A stretch of 64,000 nucleotides of DNA from IMG/VR virus record IMGVR_UViG_3300040802_000094, positions 20,956 through 84,955 of that record; one strand, written 5' to 3'. Position 1 is the stretch's first letter. Each line of letters opens with the position of its first letter. A program made the position numbers and the translations under genes. Under the pieces are notes generated by a model, which had not been told where the DNA came from, searched no databases, and saw only the letters and a list, made by a program, of their open reading frames with translations. Of this stretch, positions 25,376 through 35,395 are shown in pieces. The stretch comes from a virus.

Positions 25376-26738
25376 CCAGCAATTAGAAGCAATTCTCGAT
25401 CGGATCGAACGCTACGCAATTTCCAAAACAGGAAGTATCGAGCGAGAGGCCGAGGGAGCGGACGAATTCACTACCTTTTTCTGGGGGACAAAACCAGCAA
25501 ATTTGACTGTCGATGCTCGTTGGCCGGACAAAAGCGCGATCCGCCTTTACGACATCGATCGCCAAACCCCCACCGACATAAAGGGGAGCGCCTTGGCTTG
25601 CTTGCCCCTGCCCGACGGAAGAGTCGCGATTTCCTACTACTATTCGATGAAGTCGGCGTACGACAACGGGTTCCTACTTTTCGATCCCAACGCACCCGAC
25701 AACTCGAAGACCGCACACCCCAAAGCGATCCGGCCCGATTCGGGGGCGGGATATAACAAGCTTGCCTTTGACGGACGCTACCTTTATTCCGGAGTTCACT
25801 ACTCGGGCAACAATACGGATTCTAATCCACTGGTACTGACGCGAGTAGACGTCAATACGCAACAGGTCGAATTTTGCGACATCCCTTCCGAGGAAAAGTC
25901 GCTATCAGATGTTTTGTCTCCCGTATACGACGGACAGCAATATATCTACTACCCCGTTTACAGCCCGAGAACAATAAGTGGAGGTCTGGTGACTTACCAT
26001 CCTTCGGGAAGCGTATATCGAATTGATAAAAATAATTTCAGTTGGGATACCGTCACGATTCGTCGGTGGGAAGGAAGCACCTTCCCTGCCTTTCACAATT
26101 CGTTCCGCATTGGCGAATGGATCTACTTATCCAGCCCGAGGTCGCAGCAAGGCGCGGGCGCCCGTGCCAAAATCTACCGATTTAGACACCGGGATTTCAG
26201 CGAATCCGTCGAGATGGAGTCCGTCGATATTGGCGAAGCGTCGCGGTACGGAGGGGTTTATGGAATGTGGGGCGACGAAAACGCGCTCTACGGGGTTGGC
26301 GGGCGAGAGGGGATCGCCTCTGGCGACCAAACGCAAAAAAGGGCGATCCGGATCGACCTTTCGCTTGAGTTTGGGAACCCGGAAGCGGTCTCTTTCCTCG
26401 ACCTGGAAGACGTCGATCCGAGGTTGGGTGGGGGGATGTCGATTTCGGGCAACGATCGCCACGTCTACTTGGCCACGAATGTGAGGAGCGGGAGAAAGGG
26501 GGTGTCTGGCAAAAATATCGTATTTCCCAGGCACAGGGCCACGAATGGAACCGTTGTCGCCATCGATCGCCACAATTTCAGCCCGTCCGGCGTAAAGTTT
26601 TTGGAAATGGAGGAGATTCACCCGAGATTTAAAAATATTTATTCGATCGAGGCGACCGATTCCGACGTATGGACGTTGAGCTATACGGACGGAAAGGGAT
26701 CTTATCTCAGCTATCTGGCAAAAATTCCGGCACTATAA
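25368..26738 (+). CDS. Beta-propeller tail fibre, paralogue 2
   Basis: Protein of 456 residues with the same plan: a short N-terminal helix, then blades with FLDLEDVDPRLGGGMSISG, FLEMEEIHPRFKNIYSIEA and similar. Identity to its neighbours is limited to the blade skeleton, so surface loops have diverged strongly, as expected for host-range proteins. The ATG lies inside the end of paralogue 1, giving translational coupling. Confidence 0.7.
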   Translation: MDSQQLEAILDRIERYAISKTGSIEREAEGADEFTTFFWGTKPANLTVDARWPDKSAIRLYDIDRQTPTDIKGSALACLPLPDGRVAISYYYSMKSAYDNGFLLFDPNAPDNSKTAHPKAIRPDSGAGYNKLAFDGRYLYSGVHYSGNNTDSNPLVLTRVDVNTQQVEFCDIPSEEKSLSDVLSPVYDGQQYIYYPVYSPRTISGGLVTYHPSGSVYRIDKNNFSWDTVTIRRWEGSTFPAFHNSFRIGEWIYLSSPRSQQGAGARAKIYRFRHRDFSESVEMESVDIGEASRYGGVYGMWGDENALYGVGGREGIASGDQTQKRAIRIDLSLEFGNPEAVSFLDLEDVDPRLGGGMSISGNDRHVYLATNVRSGRKGVSGKNIVFPRHRATNGTVVAIDRHNFSPSGVKFLEMEEIHPRFKNIYSIEATDSDVWTLSYTDGKGSYLSYLAKIPAL

Positions 26739-26751
26739 CGCGAGCGAGCAA

Positions 26752-28185
26752 ATGTCTTTTGAGATTATTTCGGCAGTCAACGCAACGAAAGACGCGATCG
26801 ACGAATACGAACGCAATTTAACCGAGAGGATTTCGGCGATCGTCGCCGAAAATAACGAAAATTTTGACGTGACGACTCCCGCAACGTGGCAGTCGTACGA
26901 CGACAACTTCTTCGAGCGCTACTACAAAGGACTGTGGCATTACGGGATAAACATTTTTGAAGCGAGAAAACTCAACCCTCGGACGTGGGACCTTACCGAC
27001 CTGCATCCTCGACTGGAGGGGAATTACTCGATCGCCTCGGCAGGCGATCGCCTGATCGTCGGCAATTACTACAACGAAGGATCCTACCGCTACCCCGTCT
27101 TGGCGAAGATCGATCCCAAGAACTTCCACGACGGCAGCAGCGTTCTCGCGCTTTACCAACTGAGTTCCAACTATCCCGTCTGCGGGGGCGAGTTCGCTTT
27201 CGACGGGAACTGGATCTACTTGTCTCCGTGGTACCAATTGGGCGGATCGGGGAGCTACTCGGGGTTGTTCCTGCGCGTCCGGTACGACGACTTTTCTACG
27301 GTGGAGTATATAAACCTCCCCGGAATTGACACGAAGTATCGAGGGTTTCGCTCCGTCGCCTGCGTCGGAAATTACGTTTACCTCCTCGGCGGCTACCATT
27401 CTTCCGCCGATATGGGCGCCACCATCCACGCATACCATCAGTCCTTGGTGATTCGCGCGGACGTCAATAACTTTACCGCCGACGGGGTTGTGGCGATCGA
27501 TTGCAAGGAGATTCTCAACAATCCTCGGGTTTCACGCCTCCATGGCAGCACGACGCACCGAGGTAGGATTTACGCGATCGCCTACCAGCCCGGAGAAAGT
27601 GGAATCGTCGAAATCGATCCGGCCAAATTTCCCGATCCGGACTGCATTCGCTACCTTTGCCTCGACGACATCTGCGAAGAAAAAATTCAGGCGCTCGGGT
27701 TGACGAGTCTCGACCCCTACGAGAATGCCTTGGCCTTGGGAAGCTACCTCAGCAATTTCCTCGCCAAAGTCAACCTAGACGATTTTCCTTCGCCGGATTG
27801 CGTTAAATTAATGCGAATGCCGATGCCTCTGGCGGGGTTTGGGGATTCGCCACGCAGTGCGGGCGTTTGGAACAATCGGAACCCCGTATTGGCGACACTC
27901 CCGATCGTCGGCGGTAGCAGCGACTGGGGAGTGTATTGGCTGCCCAGTCAAGCTCGCCCGGGGTTCCTGGTGCGACACCGCCTCAACAACCATCCCAGTG
28001 GCTACTACAACGCCCCTTTCAACTGGGCCAGAGGATTTAGCAACCTGGCCATCAGCGACCTTTCGGAAATAAACGGGTTCTCTGGGTGCGGCGGTGGCGC
28101 CGTCTATCTCGACGGATATATCTACGGTTTGGGCTACAGCGACAGTACGCCAAGTTCGATGTTGTTACAACTGACTCCGTTTTAG
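26752..28185 (+). CDS. Beta-propeller tail fibre, paralogue 3
   Basis: Protein of 477 residues. It has an N-terminal helical region (NATKDAIDEYERNL), blades such as DLTDLHPRLEGNYSIAS and NLPGIDTKYRGFRSVAC, and a Gly/Asn/Tyr-rich end. Same family as the two upstream genes but with longer insertions. It begins 13 bases after paralogue 2. Confidence 0.7.
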   Translation: MSFEIISAVNATKDAIDEYERNLTERISAIVAENNENFDVTTPATWQSYDDNFFERYYKGLWHYGINIFEARKLNPRTWDLTDLHPRLEGNYSIASAGDRLIVGNYYNEGSYRYPVLAKIDPKNFHDGSSVLALYQLSSNYPVCGGEFAFDGNWIYLSPWYQLGGSGSYSGLFLRVRYDDFSTVEYINLPGIDTKYRGFRSVACVGNYVYLLGGYHSSADMGATIHAYHQSLVIRADVNNFTADGVVAIDCKEILNNPRVSRLHGSTTHRGRIYAIAYQPGESGIVEIDPAKFPDPDCIRYLCLDDICEEKIQALGLTSLDPYENALALGSYLSNFLAKVNLDDFPSPDCVKLMRMPMPLAGFGDSPRSAGVWNNRNPVLATLPIVGGSSDWGVYWLPSQARPGFLVRHRLNNHPSGYYNAPFNWARGFSNLAISDLSEINGFSGCGGGAVYLDGYIYGLGYSDSTPSSMLLQLTPF

Positions 28186-28186
28186 T

Positions 28187-28408
28187 ATGAAGGTTAAAGT
28201 TACTGCCGAAGGCAGAATTTACTACTCCGGCCCCAACGGGGATAAAACGATTCCCCCCGAACTTTTGGGGTACCCCACGGACGACCTTCGTTACGACGAA
28301 GGTTCGAGCCAATTTATTTACGACCCAATTCCAAAAGACCGATTTCCCCGACAACCCATTTCACCCTCGGAGATCGATCCGGCCCTCCACCCAGAAGGAC
28401 TGCCATGA
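28187..28408 (+). CDS. Small protein of fibre operon, 73 aa
   Basis: A short beta-prone N-terminus (MKVKVTAEGRIYYSG) followed by an acidic, Pro-rich tail. It starts one base after the previous stop and overlaps the next start by ATGA. Possibly a fibre-assembly accessory; no family recognised. Confidence 0.65.
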   Translation: MKVKVTAEGRIYYSGPNGDKTIPPELLGYPTDDLRYDEGSSQFIYDPIPKDRFPRQPISPSEIDPALHPEGLP

Positions 28409-29187
28409 CTTCAATCGTCCCGCTCCCTTTTTACGAAGTGGGAGGATCTCGTCCCTCCCCTTCTCGGCTGCTGGAGACGGCGATCGCCCTTCTCGCGCTC
28501 CAGCAGCCGAGACCGCGCCCTCCCGCCAGGAAAGAAGACGATCGCCTTTGCATTCCCGTCAAAACGATCGAAGCCATCCCTCAATTTAGCGGGGTATCGC
28601 TTGCCGGAACCGACGGCAATTACCTTACCGCCAAGAAAAGGAGCAACCTTTCCGAAATCGTCTTGGGGATTAACGAGCGCCCTCTCGAAGAGAACCAAAT
28701 CGGAGAAGTTGTTCGAGAAGGGTTGTTGTGGGAGGAAGTCACCCCTCCTCAAGATGGGAAGATCGGTGCTTACGTCATGGTTGACGAAGCGGGTCTTCTC
28801 AACTACGACCGGGGGGTGGTCGTGGGAATGTACCTCGGGAAAAACCGCATTTTTATCGACCCGTCGCTCAAATCCGACGATCGCGCCATTAAAGAATTGT
28901 TAGAAAATCCCCCCGAAGGCTTTTCAGGGGACAGCCTTCGGGCTATCTTGGATCAGATGGCTGCGGCGATCGCCAAAGGACAGACCTACGTCTACGAGTT
29001 TGCTTCCCCCGCGCAAACCTGGATGATCGACCATCCCCAGAAGGAATATCCTTCGGTCGAGGTGTATCTCTGGAATCCACTTTCGGAATCCTTTGAACAT
29101 ACGATGGCAAATATCGAGCAGCCTTCTTCGACCTCGACAGTGATTTTGCTGTCGTCCCCAGAATCGGGAAAGGTCCACCTTACCTGA
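28405..29187 (+). CDS. Tail fibre protein with C-terminal binding domain
   Basis: Protein of 260 residues. The last 75 residues have the widespread phage-fibre pattern: SPAQTWMIDHPQKEYPSVEVYLWN ends with TVILLSSPESGKVHL, matching the W-x-I-x-H...PSVxV...SGxxxL signature of small fibre tip domains. The N-terminal half (LTAKKRSNLSEIVLGINE) resembles collar or particle-attachment regions. It overlaps the previous gene by ATGA and is followed by a terminator. Confidence 0.7.
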   Translation: MTSIVPLPFYEVGGSRPSPSRLLETAIALLALQQPRPRPPARKEDDRLCIPVKTIEAIPQFSGVSLAGTDGNYLTAKKRSNLSEIVLGINERPLEENQIGEVVREGLLWEEVTPPQDGKIGAYVMVDEAGLLNYDRGVVVGMYLGKNRIFIDPSLKSDDRAIKELLENPPEGFSGDSLRAILDQMAAAIAKGQTYVYEFASPAQTWMIDHPQKEYPSVEVYLWNPLSESFEHTMANIEQPSSTSTVILLSSPESGKVHLT

Positions 29188-29213
29188 TTCCTCAATAAAC
29201 AAGAACCAGTAAC

Positions 29214-29242
29214 GACGGCTCGATCGCTTTTGCGATGAGCCG
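29214..29242 (+). terminator. Terminator-type hairpin in leader of 29261 gene
   Basis: ACGGCTC and GAGCCGT with inner ATCGC/GCGAT form a stem with a TTTT loop, then TTTTCTTTGGAG and the ATG at 29261. Confidence 0.7.
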
Positions 29243-29260
29243 TTTTCTTTGGAGAAAAAG

Positions 29261-30550
29261 ATGCTACTACGAACGCACTTAGTTGGCGACAACACCGTCG
29301 AGCTGCGCAACCTAAAAATTCGAGAGTCGGTAACGCTAGAGAGCGATCCGACGGGAACTCCCGCTAACGGGTCGATCTTTTTCCGCAGTGGGGTCTTAAT
29401 GGCCGCGCATCCCGATACCGGAGTGGAGTCCGCAGTGGATGCCGGGATTACGTCGATCGACGTTTCTCCGGCAGGCGGCGCCCTTTCCGCAGAACAAACG
29501 GGAAGGGCCGTCACTTTGACGATCCGCGACGCCTCGACGACGGAAAGCGGCGTGATGTCCTCCGCGTTTTACAATCTACTCAACGACGCGACCGAACTCG
29601 CCACTGCCGGAACCTTGGCCATTCGAGACGGATCCGGCAACGTCGCATTCAACGAAGTAACGAGCGTCAGAGTTACCGGGCTGAGTTCGCCGAGCGAGGC
29701 GAGCGACGCGACCAGCAAGGATTACGTCGATACCCAGCTTTCGACTGCCGTCTCCGGACTGGCGCAAGGTCTCGCCGTCAAGCAGGCCGTCCGGGCAGTC
29801 GCCACGACGAACATCACCTTGAGCGGACTACAAACAGTCGATAGCGTCGTCCTGGCCGCAGGCGATCGCGTTTTGGCTGCGGGGCAAACCGACGCAACGA
29901 CAAACGGTATTTATACCGTCGTCGATGGGGGAGCTTGGACGCGCTCTACGGATTTTGACGAGGATAGCGAAGTCGCGTCGGGAATCGTGGTCGCCGTGAC
30001 GGAAGGTTCGACCTCCAACGCCGACTCTTTGTATATCTTGCAGTCCGACGGAACGCTGACCGTCGGGACTTCGGAGCTGAATTTCACCCACCTGGCAAAG
30101 CTGACGGACATCGCCGTTGGGGACGGGCTGTACAAAGTCGATCCGACAACCTTGGCCGTGCAGGCTTACCACGGGATCGCGACGAGTGCCAATGGCGTTT
30201 CCGTTCAAGCGGCGGATTCGAGCCTCGTTGTCGATGCCTCGGGCGTGGCCGTCAACCCCACGTGGCTCGATACCCCGGCCAACTGGCTCTCCACGCCGAG
30301 CGCCCTCAACGACGCCCTTACCGACGAGTTTACCCAGGCGTTTGGCGACGGTACCAACACCGTCTACTCGATCGCTCACAACTTGAACGGCAATATCATC
30401 GATATGGACGTCGCGATCGTTCACGAATTGGCGACGCAAGAAGTGGTGATGTGCGACCTCGTTTCTACGGACGTCAACACGGTACAAGTGACGCTGACCT
30501 CCCCTCCCGCGAGCAATGCCTTTCGACTGAGACTCAAGAAAGCCAAATAA
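29261..30550 (+). CDS. Tail fibre protein, repeat type
   Basis: Protein of 429 residues; ATG 29261 preceded by TTTGGAG. Thr/Ser/Ala/Val-rich beta repeats. Residues about 145-170 (GLSSPSEASDATSKDYVDTQL) match the linker seen in many fibre shafts, and NGIYTVVDGGAWTRSTDFD is a widespread fibre motif. The C-terminus (YSIAHNLNGNIIDMDVAIV) resembles a fibre tip domain. It is flanked on both sides by strong hairpins, so it is a single-gene unit. Confidence 0.8.
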   Translation: MLLRTHLVGDNTVELRNLKIRESVTLESDPTGTPANGSIFFRSGVLMAAHPDTGVESAVDAGITSIDVSPAGGALSAEQTGRAVTLTIRDASTTESGVMSSAFYNLLNDATELATAGTLAIRDGSGNVAFNEVTSVRVTGLSSPSEASDATSKDYVDTQLSTAVSGLAQGLAVKQAVRAVATTNITLSGLQTVDSVVLAAGDRVLAAGQTDATTNGIYTVVDGGAWTRSTDFDEDSEVASGIVVAVTEGSTSNADSLYILQSDGTLTVGTSELNFTHLAKLTDIAVGDGLYKVDPTTLAVQAYHGIATSANGVSVQAADSSLVVDASGVAVNPTWLDTPANWLSTPSALNDALTDEFTQAFGDGTNTVYSIAHNLNGNIIDMDVAIVHELATQEVVMCDLVSTDVNTVQVTLTSPPASNAFRLRLKKAK

Positions 30551-30551
30551 A

Positions 30552-30594
30552 ATGAAAGGGCGAGCGGATCGAATCGATCCGCTCGCCCTTTCAT
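30552..30594. terminator. Strong terminator between fibre genes
   Basis: Perfect 20-bp stem (30552-30571 with 30575-30594) around a 3-base loop, just after the stop at 30550. The next ATG is 40 bases on. Confidence 0.85.
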
Positions 30595-30633
30595 GAGCGT
30601 CGGGAACATATTTCGCTTCTAAGGAACAGGGCA

Positions 30634-31167
30634 ATGCCTATTTTCCCAAACGATTTAAAATTTCAAAACGGAACCACCCATTACAGGCAGGAAACCGAAC
30701 CCGCTTCGCCCCAAGCCCAAGACGAGTGGCTGGATACGACACTCTCTTCACTGTTTAAGCGGTGGTACTGGGATGGAACCGACTGGCTGAGTTTAGATCC
30801 TTTTTTAATCAAAGAACACCTTCTGGTTTACGACGAGCTGAGTGCGGCGATGCTCGCACCGATCGCGAACCAAGCTTGCGCCTTGCAACGCATGGATCTG
30901 CGCTGGAATCTAGGGGGCGCCACGGATGCGAGCAATTATTGGAACGTACGCGCAAAATCTTTTAAAGACGACGTCGAAACGACTCTCGGAACGGGAATCG
31001 CGATCGCCGACCAGCCTTCGGGGTGGGGGTCTTCCTCCGACTCCTTCTCGGGGGTGTTGGAGCCGGGAAATTTCGACCTCGTCACCGTGGAAATCTCTCC
31101 CGTAGGATCGCCTCCGGCTCCTCTGGAGATCTTTTGTACGCTGTTGTATCGAATCGTGAGGAGATAG
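30634..31167 (+). CDS. WDGTDW fibre-associated protein 1
   Basis: Protein of 177 residues. The N-terminus has PASPQAQDEWLDTT...RWYWDGTDWLS, typical of phage appendage proteins, then DASNYWNVR and a C-terminal SPVGSPPAPLEI strand. It is a paralogue of the next gene, which shares WDGTDW, DASNYW and GSPPxP in the same order. Probably caps or decorates the spike encoded downstream. Confidence 0.7.
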   Translation: MPIFPNDLKFQNGTTHYRQETEPASPQAQDEWLDTTLSSLFKRWYWDGTDWLSLDPFLIKEHLLVYDELSAAMLAPIANQACALQRMDLRWNLGGATDASNYWNVRAKSFKDDVETTLGTGIAIADQPSGWGSSSDSFSGVLEPGNFDLVTVEISPVGSPPAPLEIFCTLLYRIVRR

Positions 31168-31171
31168 GGAG

Positions 31172-31699
31172 ATGGCTAGAATTGCAAAAACGGCGGCAAA
31201 AAGGGACTACTACGGAGCGGACGCCAGGCAAGATACCGCTCCCGCCAGCCCCGGACTTTGGGATACCTGGGAATCGACTCAAGCGGGAGAGGCGATCCGA
31301 CGGTGGCGATGGGACGGAACCGACTGGATTTCGGAAGGACACGCGACGACGGAAACGCTGGAGATTTACTACGATACGGAGATCGACCTCGTCGATCCCA
31401 CTACGGCCTACGACGTAGGAATGTCCGCCTGCTCTTTAGTCGTGACGACGGAGTCCGCATCGGATGCCAGCAACTATTGGACGGTCGAAGTCTCTTCGGA
31501 AACTGCGGCAAACGGAACGCAATCGATCGCCGCCATTTCGACACAAAACCAAGGAGCGGGGACGCAGACGGGGGATTCGACCCCTTCAACTCGACTGACT
31601 GGAAGCGATCGCGTATTCCTTTCCGTCGTACAAACTGGGTCTCCCCCAACCCCAGTAAAAGTCAAAGTCACCAATATATATCACTGGATTCATGGCTGA
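31172..31699 (+). CDS. WDGTDW fibre-associated protein 2
   Basis: Protein of 175 residues, paralogue of the preceding gene (shared WRWDGTDWIS, SDASNYWTVE, TGSPPTP). The middle part is Thr/Ser-rich and beta-prone. Its stop overlaps the start of the large spike gene by 8 bases, suggesting co-translation and a physical partnership. Confidence 0.7.
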   Translation: MARIAKTAAKRDYYGADARQDTAPASPGLWDTWESTQAGEAIRRWRWDGTDWISEGHATTETLEIYYDTEIDLVDPTTAYDVGMSACSLVVTTESASDASNYWTVEVSSETAANGTQSIAAISTQNQGAGTQTGDSTPSTRLTGSDRVFLSVVQTGSPPTPVKVKVTNIYHWIHG

Positions 31700-34600
31700 T
31701 TATATTTGCGCTCCTGACGGACTGGCGACGAACTCGGGAACCCTTGCCAGCCCCTGGAGCTTGACCAAAGGACTGACCGACGCGCAAGCCGGAGATCGCC
31801 TTCTTTTGAGGGGTGGGAAGTATTTCGAGGAACCGAGGCCGAGCAACTTCGGGACGTCCGGCAATCCGATAACGATCGAGTCCTATTCCGGAGAGCGCGC
31901 GCGAATTACCAGTTTCGAGGAACTCGACAATCAAAACTGGACGGTTCATAGCGGAAATATTTACAAAATTCAGCTAGACGCGAGCTACTCTCCAGGACTG
32001 GGATACGAGCAGGTCGTCTGCGACGGCGTGTTGATGCCGGAGGCGCGATATCCCAGCCTTCCCGTCGGGCAGAGTGCGGCCAAAATGTATCGCGGCCTGA
32101 TGGCGTTCATGGACGGGGCGACTTTCGACGACCAGCAAACGCCGGATGGCGAAGGTTACTATTCGGTCACGATCCAAGATGCCAACTTAAACCAGTCGGC
32201 AGGATTTTGGGTGGGCGCGCAAGGAGTGATCGTCCCGGGACACGAATGGCACGCTTACGAAATGTTCGTGACGGCCTCCGCTCCGGGATCGATTACGGCA
32301 AAGTACAAGTGGAACGGACTGAATACCGCGATCGCCAAGGCGGGCAATCCTTTTTGGCTGTGGAACAAACTCGAAATCCTCGATACGGAAGGGGAGTGGT
32401 ACTTCGATCGCGACGGCGTCTACGGCCCCGCATACACCTTGTATTTTTATCCCCCTGGAGGCGCGATCGGAACCCAGGTTGTCGAGGTCAGAAAAAGTGC
32501 CTTTTTCCTAAACATTCCCGCGAACGCCGCCTATTGGGAATACAAGCACCTCGATTTTTACGGGATGGGGGTCGAGGTCCACGATACCGCGTCGAATATG
32601 TACTTTGAAGACATATTGATGCGGCTCCCGGCACACAACCTCGGAGGAACGAGCGACTGGAAGCGATCGGGAATCCGACTGAAAGGAAGCGATCACGTTT
32701 TCAAAAATTCTTCGGTTTTGGAATCGGCTTCGACGGCGATCGAAATCAATTCTTCCAATTGCTTGATCGAGAATTGCGCGGTAGTGGATACGGGATACCT
32801 CGCCTTAAACGTAGAAGGGATTCAGTCCGGCGCCCTCTCGATCGCGAGTACGATTCGCTATTGCAGCGTCGCCCATTCTTCGGGTATCGGAATTTCTTGC
32901 TTGGGCGAAGACCTGACCGTCGAAAACTGTTACGTGACTGACTGCGGACGACAAAAAACCGATATCGGCGTGTTCAACGTTTACGGCGGCGGACACAGCA
33001 ATAACGAGATCGCTTACAACTTCGCCAACGCGAACTCTATTTATAACGAGTACAATCCCGACGAATCGAAGTGGGGTATTGTTTGCTACCGCATCGATAA
33101 CGGCGGCGCCACGGAAGCCGGAAGTGGCTACAACTTTCACCATAATTTAGGGATGTCGGCGACCACGGGCAAGCACGAAGGGTTTACCCTGTGGACGCTG
33201 CCCTCGACCGATCCTTACTACGGCAATTCCGGCAATAAAATTTACAACAATACTATCTTCGGAACGTTTAATTTTCGCGATGGCGACGCGAACGGCCACG
33301 GCGGAACGGAGGTGAAAAATAATATTTTTAGCGGGTATGCCAACTTTGGCTCCGGGGAAATTCCGACGGGGGCGATCGTCGAAGACAACTTCTTTGCCGA
33401 CACCGCAGTGACTGGGAACTTCACGGGGGATCCGGGATGGATCAGTCCGTGGGAAGGCAACTTCTTACTCAGAAGCGACGCTGCGGCGATCGACGCGGGA
33501 CAGGTCCTCGCCGGATGGACGGACGGCTACTCGGGTTCGGCTCCGGACGTGGGGGCGATCGAATATGGCGCCTACCCCCCTTCTTACGGCGCTTACGAAA
33601 TCGATATCGACCCGTCGTCCCTCACCTACGAAATCGATACGTCGGCAAAATCGAAAGTCAAGGTAACTGGCTTCGCGGAGGGACGGGGGTTGCCGCCGAC
33701 GTTCCGGATAAAAGTGGGTGCCGGAGGGACGGCCAGCGATCGCTACTACAACGTCCTCGAAGACTCCTACGCGATCCTGGATTTCGATCTGACGGGAGTA
33801 ACTCAGCCCACGAATATCTTCGTCAGTGCGGATTCCGGTTCGACGTGGCACGACACGGGACTGGCGATCGATCCCAACCGCATTCAATCCACAGCATCCA
33901 CCCCCAACGGAGATCCTCCCCCGATCGGAAGAGTAATCTCGCGTCCGGCCAAAAGCTTCGACGTGATTTGCCACGGTTCGCGATCGATCGCCCTCAATTT
34001 CAACGGAGACGGGACGTATACCCTCCAAATCCTGGGTAGGGGATTTCAGACAATCCCCGAACAACGGGTTCCTGTCACCGGATATTTCGAGGGATACTCC
34101 GACAAGTCCCCCTACCCTGCCCAAAACCCTCCCATCCTGCTGCGGCTCGATTCGACGCTGGCGGCGAGTGCCGGAATCAATGCAGAGGGGAGCAACGTCC
34201 GCGTTTTTTCGGAACACAAAGAATTCGATTACTGGGTGGAAACTCCTCCGGGGCGAGGAGGGGAATGCTTGATTTGGTTTAAAGAGAAAGCACTTAAAGA
34301 TGCCAGCCTGGGGTATCCGACGTTTGAAGGCGAATCGGCAGGGGTTTGGTTGTCGATCCTCGACAGCCCGATTTCCGAAAGCAACGTTGACAACCTCTTT
34401 CCGATCTTCAATCGAGCCTCCCTGCGATCGTGGCTCAAGGGACACGAGATGGATTTGGGATCGCTGGAAACCTGGAGTTCGGCCAAGCACCCGGGAACGA
34501 ACGCGACGCTGAACGACGCAACCCAGCCCCTCGTTGCCAGCAGACCTTCGGTGGTCGAGGGGGCGCTTAACGGCTTCCGCGAAGTCAGCTTTGACGGGAG

Positions 34601-35195
34601 TGACGATTGGCTCGACTTTGGAGACGTCATGGGCTTGGCAACGGATATCACCGTCGCCCTAGTGTACCGAAATCCAGACCCGGGAACGCAGCTCTACCAG
34701 CGCATGTATTCCGCGAGCAGCGACTCTACCAGCGATTCTACCGGGATCGCTGGATATACTAGTATGACGAGCGGCACGTCCAACGCCTACCCTGGAGGAG
34801 CCGTGCATATCGGTCGATATACGGCAAAAGATTGTGAAAATTTCATCATCGGCGCCAGGAATAACGCCACGCACAGCAACGCTTACAAAGGAGCCTTTCC
34901 CGAGATCGTCATCTTTCAAGAACGTCTCGACGATACGGGGCGAGACGCCTTGTACAGCTATTTAAGACCGAAATACGGGGTGGATGCGACACCTTTCGGG
35001 GAGGCTGGAGCGGATTTTTCTGGAGCGCGATCGCCTATCGAGGTAAAAGTCGGAGCGCAAGTCGTCCCCGTTGATTCAGTTTCCGGCGATTCGATCCAAT
35101 CGACCTTCACTCCGACGGGGAGTGGAACGTTTGACGTGACGGTAACGATGCCGGATGGGGAGGTTCTCGTGTATCAGGACGCGGTCTCGATTTAA
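31692..35195 (+). CDS. Large tail spike, beta-helix plus lectin-like domain
   Basis: Protein of 1,167 residues. The N-terminal part (LASPWSLTKGL...GDRLLLRGGKYFE...NPITIESYSGERARI) is the start of a right-handed parallel beta-helix as in pectate lyase-like spikes. Residues about 310-500 repeat short strands with N/S turns (NSSVLESASTAIEINSSNCLIENC). The C-terminal 300 residues include a concanavalin-like region (SFDGSDDWLDFGD...IVIFQERLDDTGRD). It probably binds and cuts host surface polysaccharide. No catalytic residues can be assigned by eye. Confidence 0.8.
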   Translation: MADYICAPDGLATNSGTLASPWSLTKGLTDAQAGDRLLLRGGKYFEEPRPSNFGTSGNPITIESYSGERARITSFEELDNQNWTVHSGNIYKIQLDASYSPGLGYEQVVCDGVLMPEARYPSLPVGQSAAKMYRGLMAFMDGATFDDQQTPDGEGYYSVTIQDANLNQSAGFWVGAQGVIVPGHEWHAYEMFVTASAPGSITAKYKWNGLNTAIAKAGNPFWLWNKLEILDTEGEWYFDRDGVYGPAYTLYFYPPGGAIGTQVVEVRKSAFFLNIPANAAYWEYKHLDFYGMGVEVHDTASNMYFEDILMRLPAHNLGGTSDWKRSGIRLKGSDHVFKNSSVLESASTAIEINSSNCLIENCAVVDTGYLALNVEGIQSGALSIASTIRYCSVAHSSGIGISCLGEDLTVENCYVTDCGRQKTDIGVFNVYGGGHSNNEIAYNFANANSIYNEYNPDESKWGIVCYRIDNGGATEAGSGYNFHHNLGMSATTGKHEGFTLWTLPSTDPYYGNSGNKIYNNTIFGTFNFRDGDANGHGGTEVKNNIFSGYANFGSGEIPTGAIVEDNFFADTAVTGNFTGDPGWISPWEGNFLLRSDAAAIDAGQVLAGWTDGYSGSAPDVGAIEYGAYPPSYGAYEIDIDPSSLTYEIDTSAKSKVKVTGFAEGRGLPPTFRIKVGAGGTASDRYYNVLEDSYAILDFDLTGVTQPTNIFVSADSGSTWHDTGLAIDPNRIQSTASTPNGDPPPIGRVISRPAKSFDVICHGSRSIALNFNGDGTYTLQILGRGFQTIPEQRVPVTGYFEGYSDKSPYPAQNPPILLRLDSTLAASAGINAEGSNVRVFSEHKEFDYWVETPPGRGGECLIWFKEKALKDASLGYPTFEGESAGVWLSILDSPISESNVDNLFPIFNRASLRSWLKGHEMDLGSLETWSSAKHPGTNATLNDATQPLVASRPSVVEGALNGFREVSFDGSDDWLDFGDVMGLATDITVALVYRNPDPGTQLYQRMYSASSDSTSDSTGIAGYTSMTSGTSNAYPGGAVHIGRYTAKDCENFIIGARNNATHSNAYKGAFPEIVIFQERLDDTGRDALYSYLRPKYGVDATPFGEAGADFSGARSPIEVKVGAQVVPVDSVSGDSIQSTFTPTGSGTFDVTVTMPDGEVLVYQDAVSI

Positions 35196-35219
35196 ATGCC
35201 AATCGACCCCTTGGCATTT
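35194..35219 (+). terminator. Terminator after spike gene
   Basis: AAATGCCAA and TTGGCATTT form a 9-bp stem directly at the stop codon, followed by a short T run. Confidence 0.65.
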
Positions 35220-35395
35220 TGTCGGCATCGATCTAAAATGATTCAAGATAAAAGAGAAAGTTAAATAAAAATTTAGAACTTTTCTTTCATTGTTCTCCTT
35301 TCTTGAACTAAAAGCCCGCCCCAAAAGGCGGGCTTTTGCTTTTGCAAGGATATAGAGAAAGAATAAAAATGGAACCTGAAGTAAAAAAGTGAACG
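35220..35395. other. AT-rich intergenic with leader ORF
   Basis: AT-rich spacer between the spike operon and the accessory region. It holds the hairpin at 35310-35337 and a possible 7-codon leader ORF (35369-35392, MEPEVKK) that ends 3 bases before the next ATG. No other gene is seen. Confidence 0.45.
35310..35337. terminator. Terminator-type hairpin
   Basis: AAAAGCCCGCC and GGCGGGCTTTT form a perfect 11-bp stem around CCAAAA. Confidence 0.75.

Noticed and set aside
33465-34490. 341-residue reverse ORF opposite the spike gene
   Set aside because: Shadow of a well-supported spike reading frame; Arg/Val/Asp-rich with no recognisable domain.
35285-35305. Five-codon reverse ORF with good Shine-Dalgarno (MKEKF)
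   Set aside because: Too short to support as a gene; probably chance in an AT-rich spacer.
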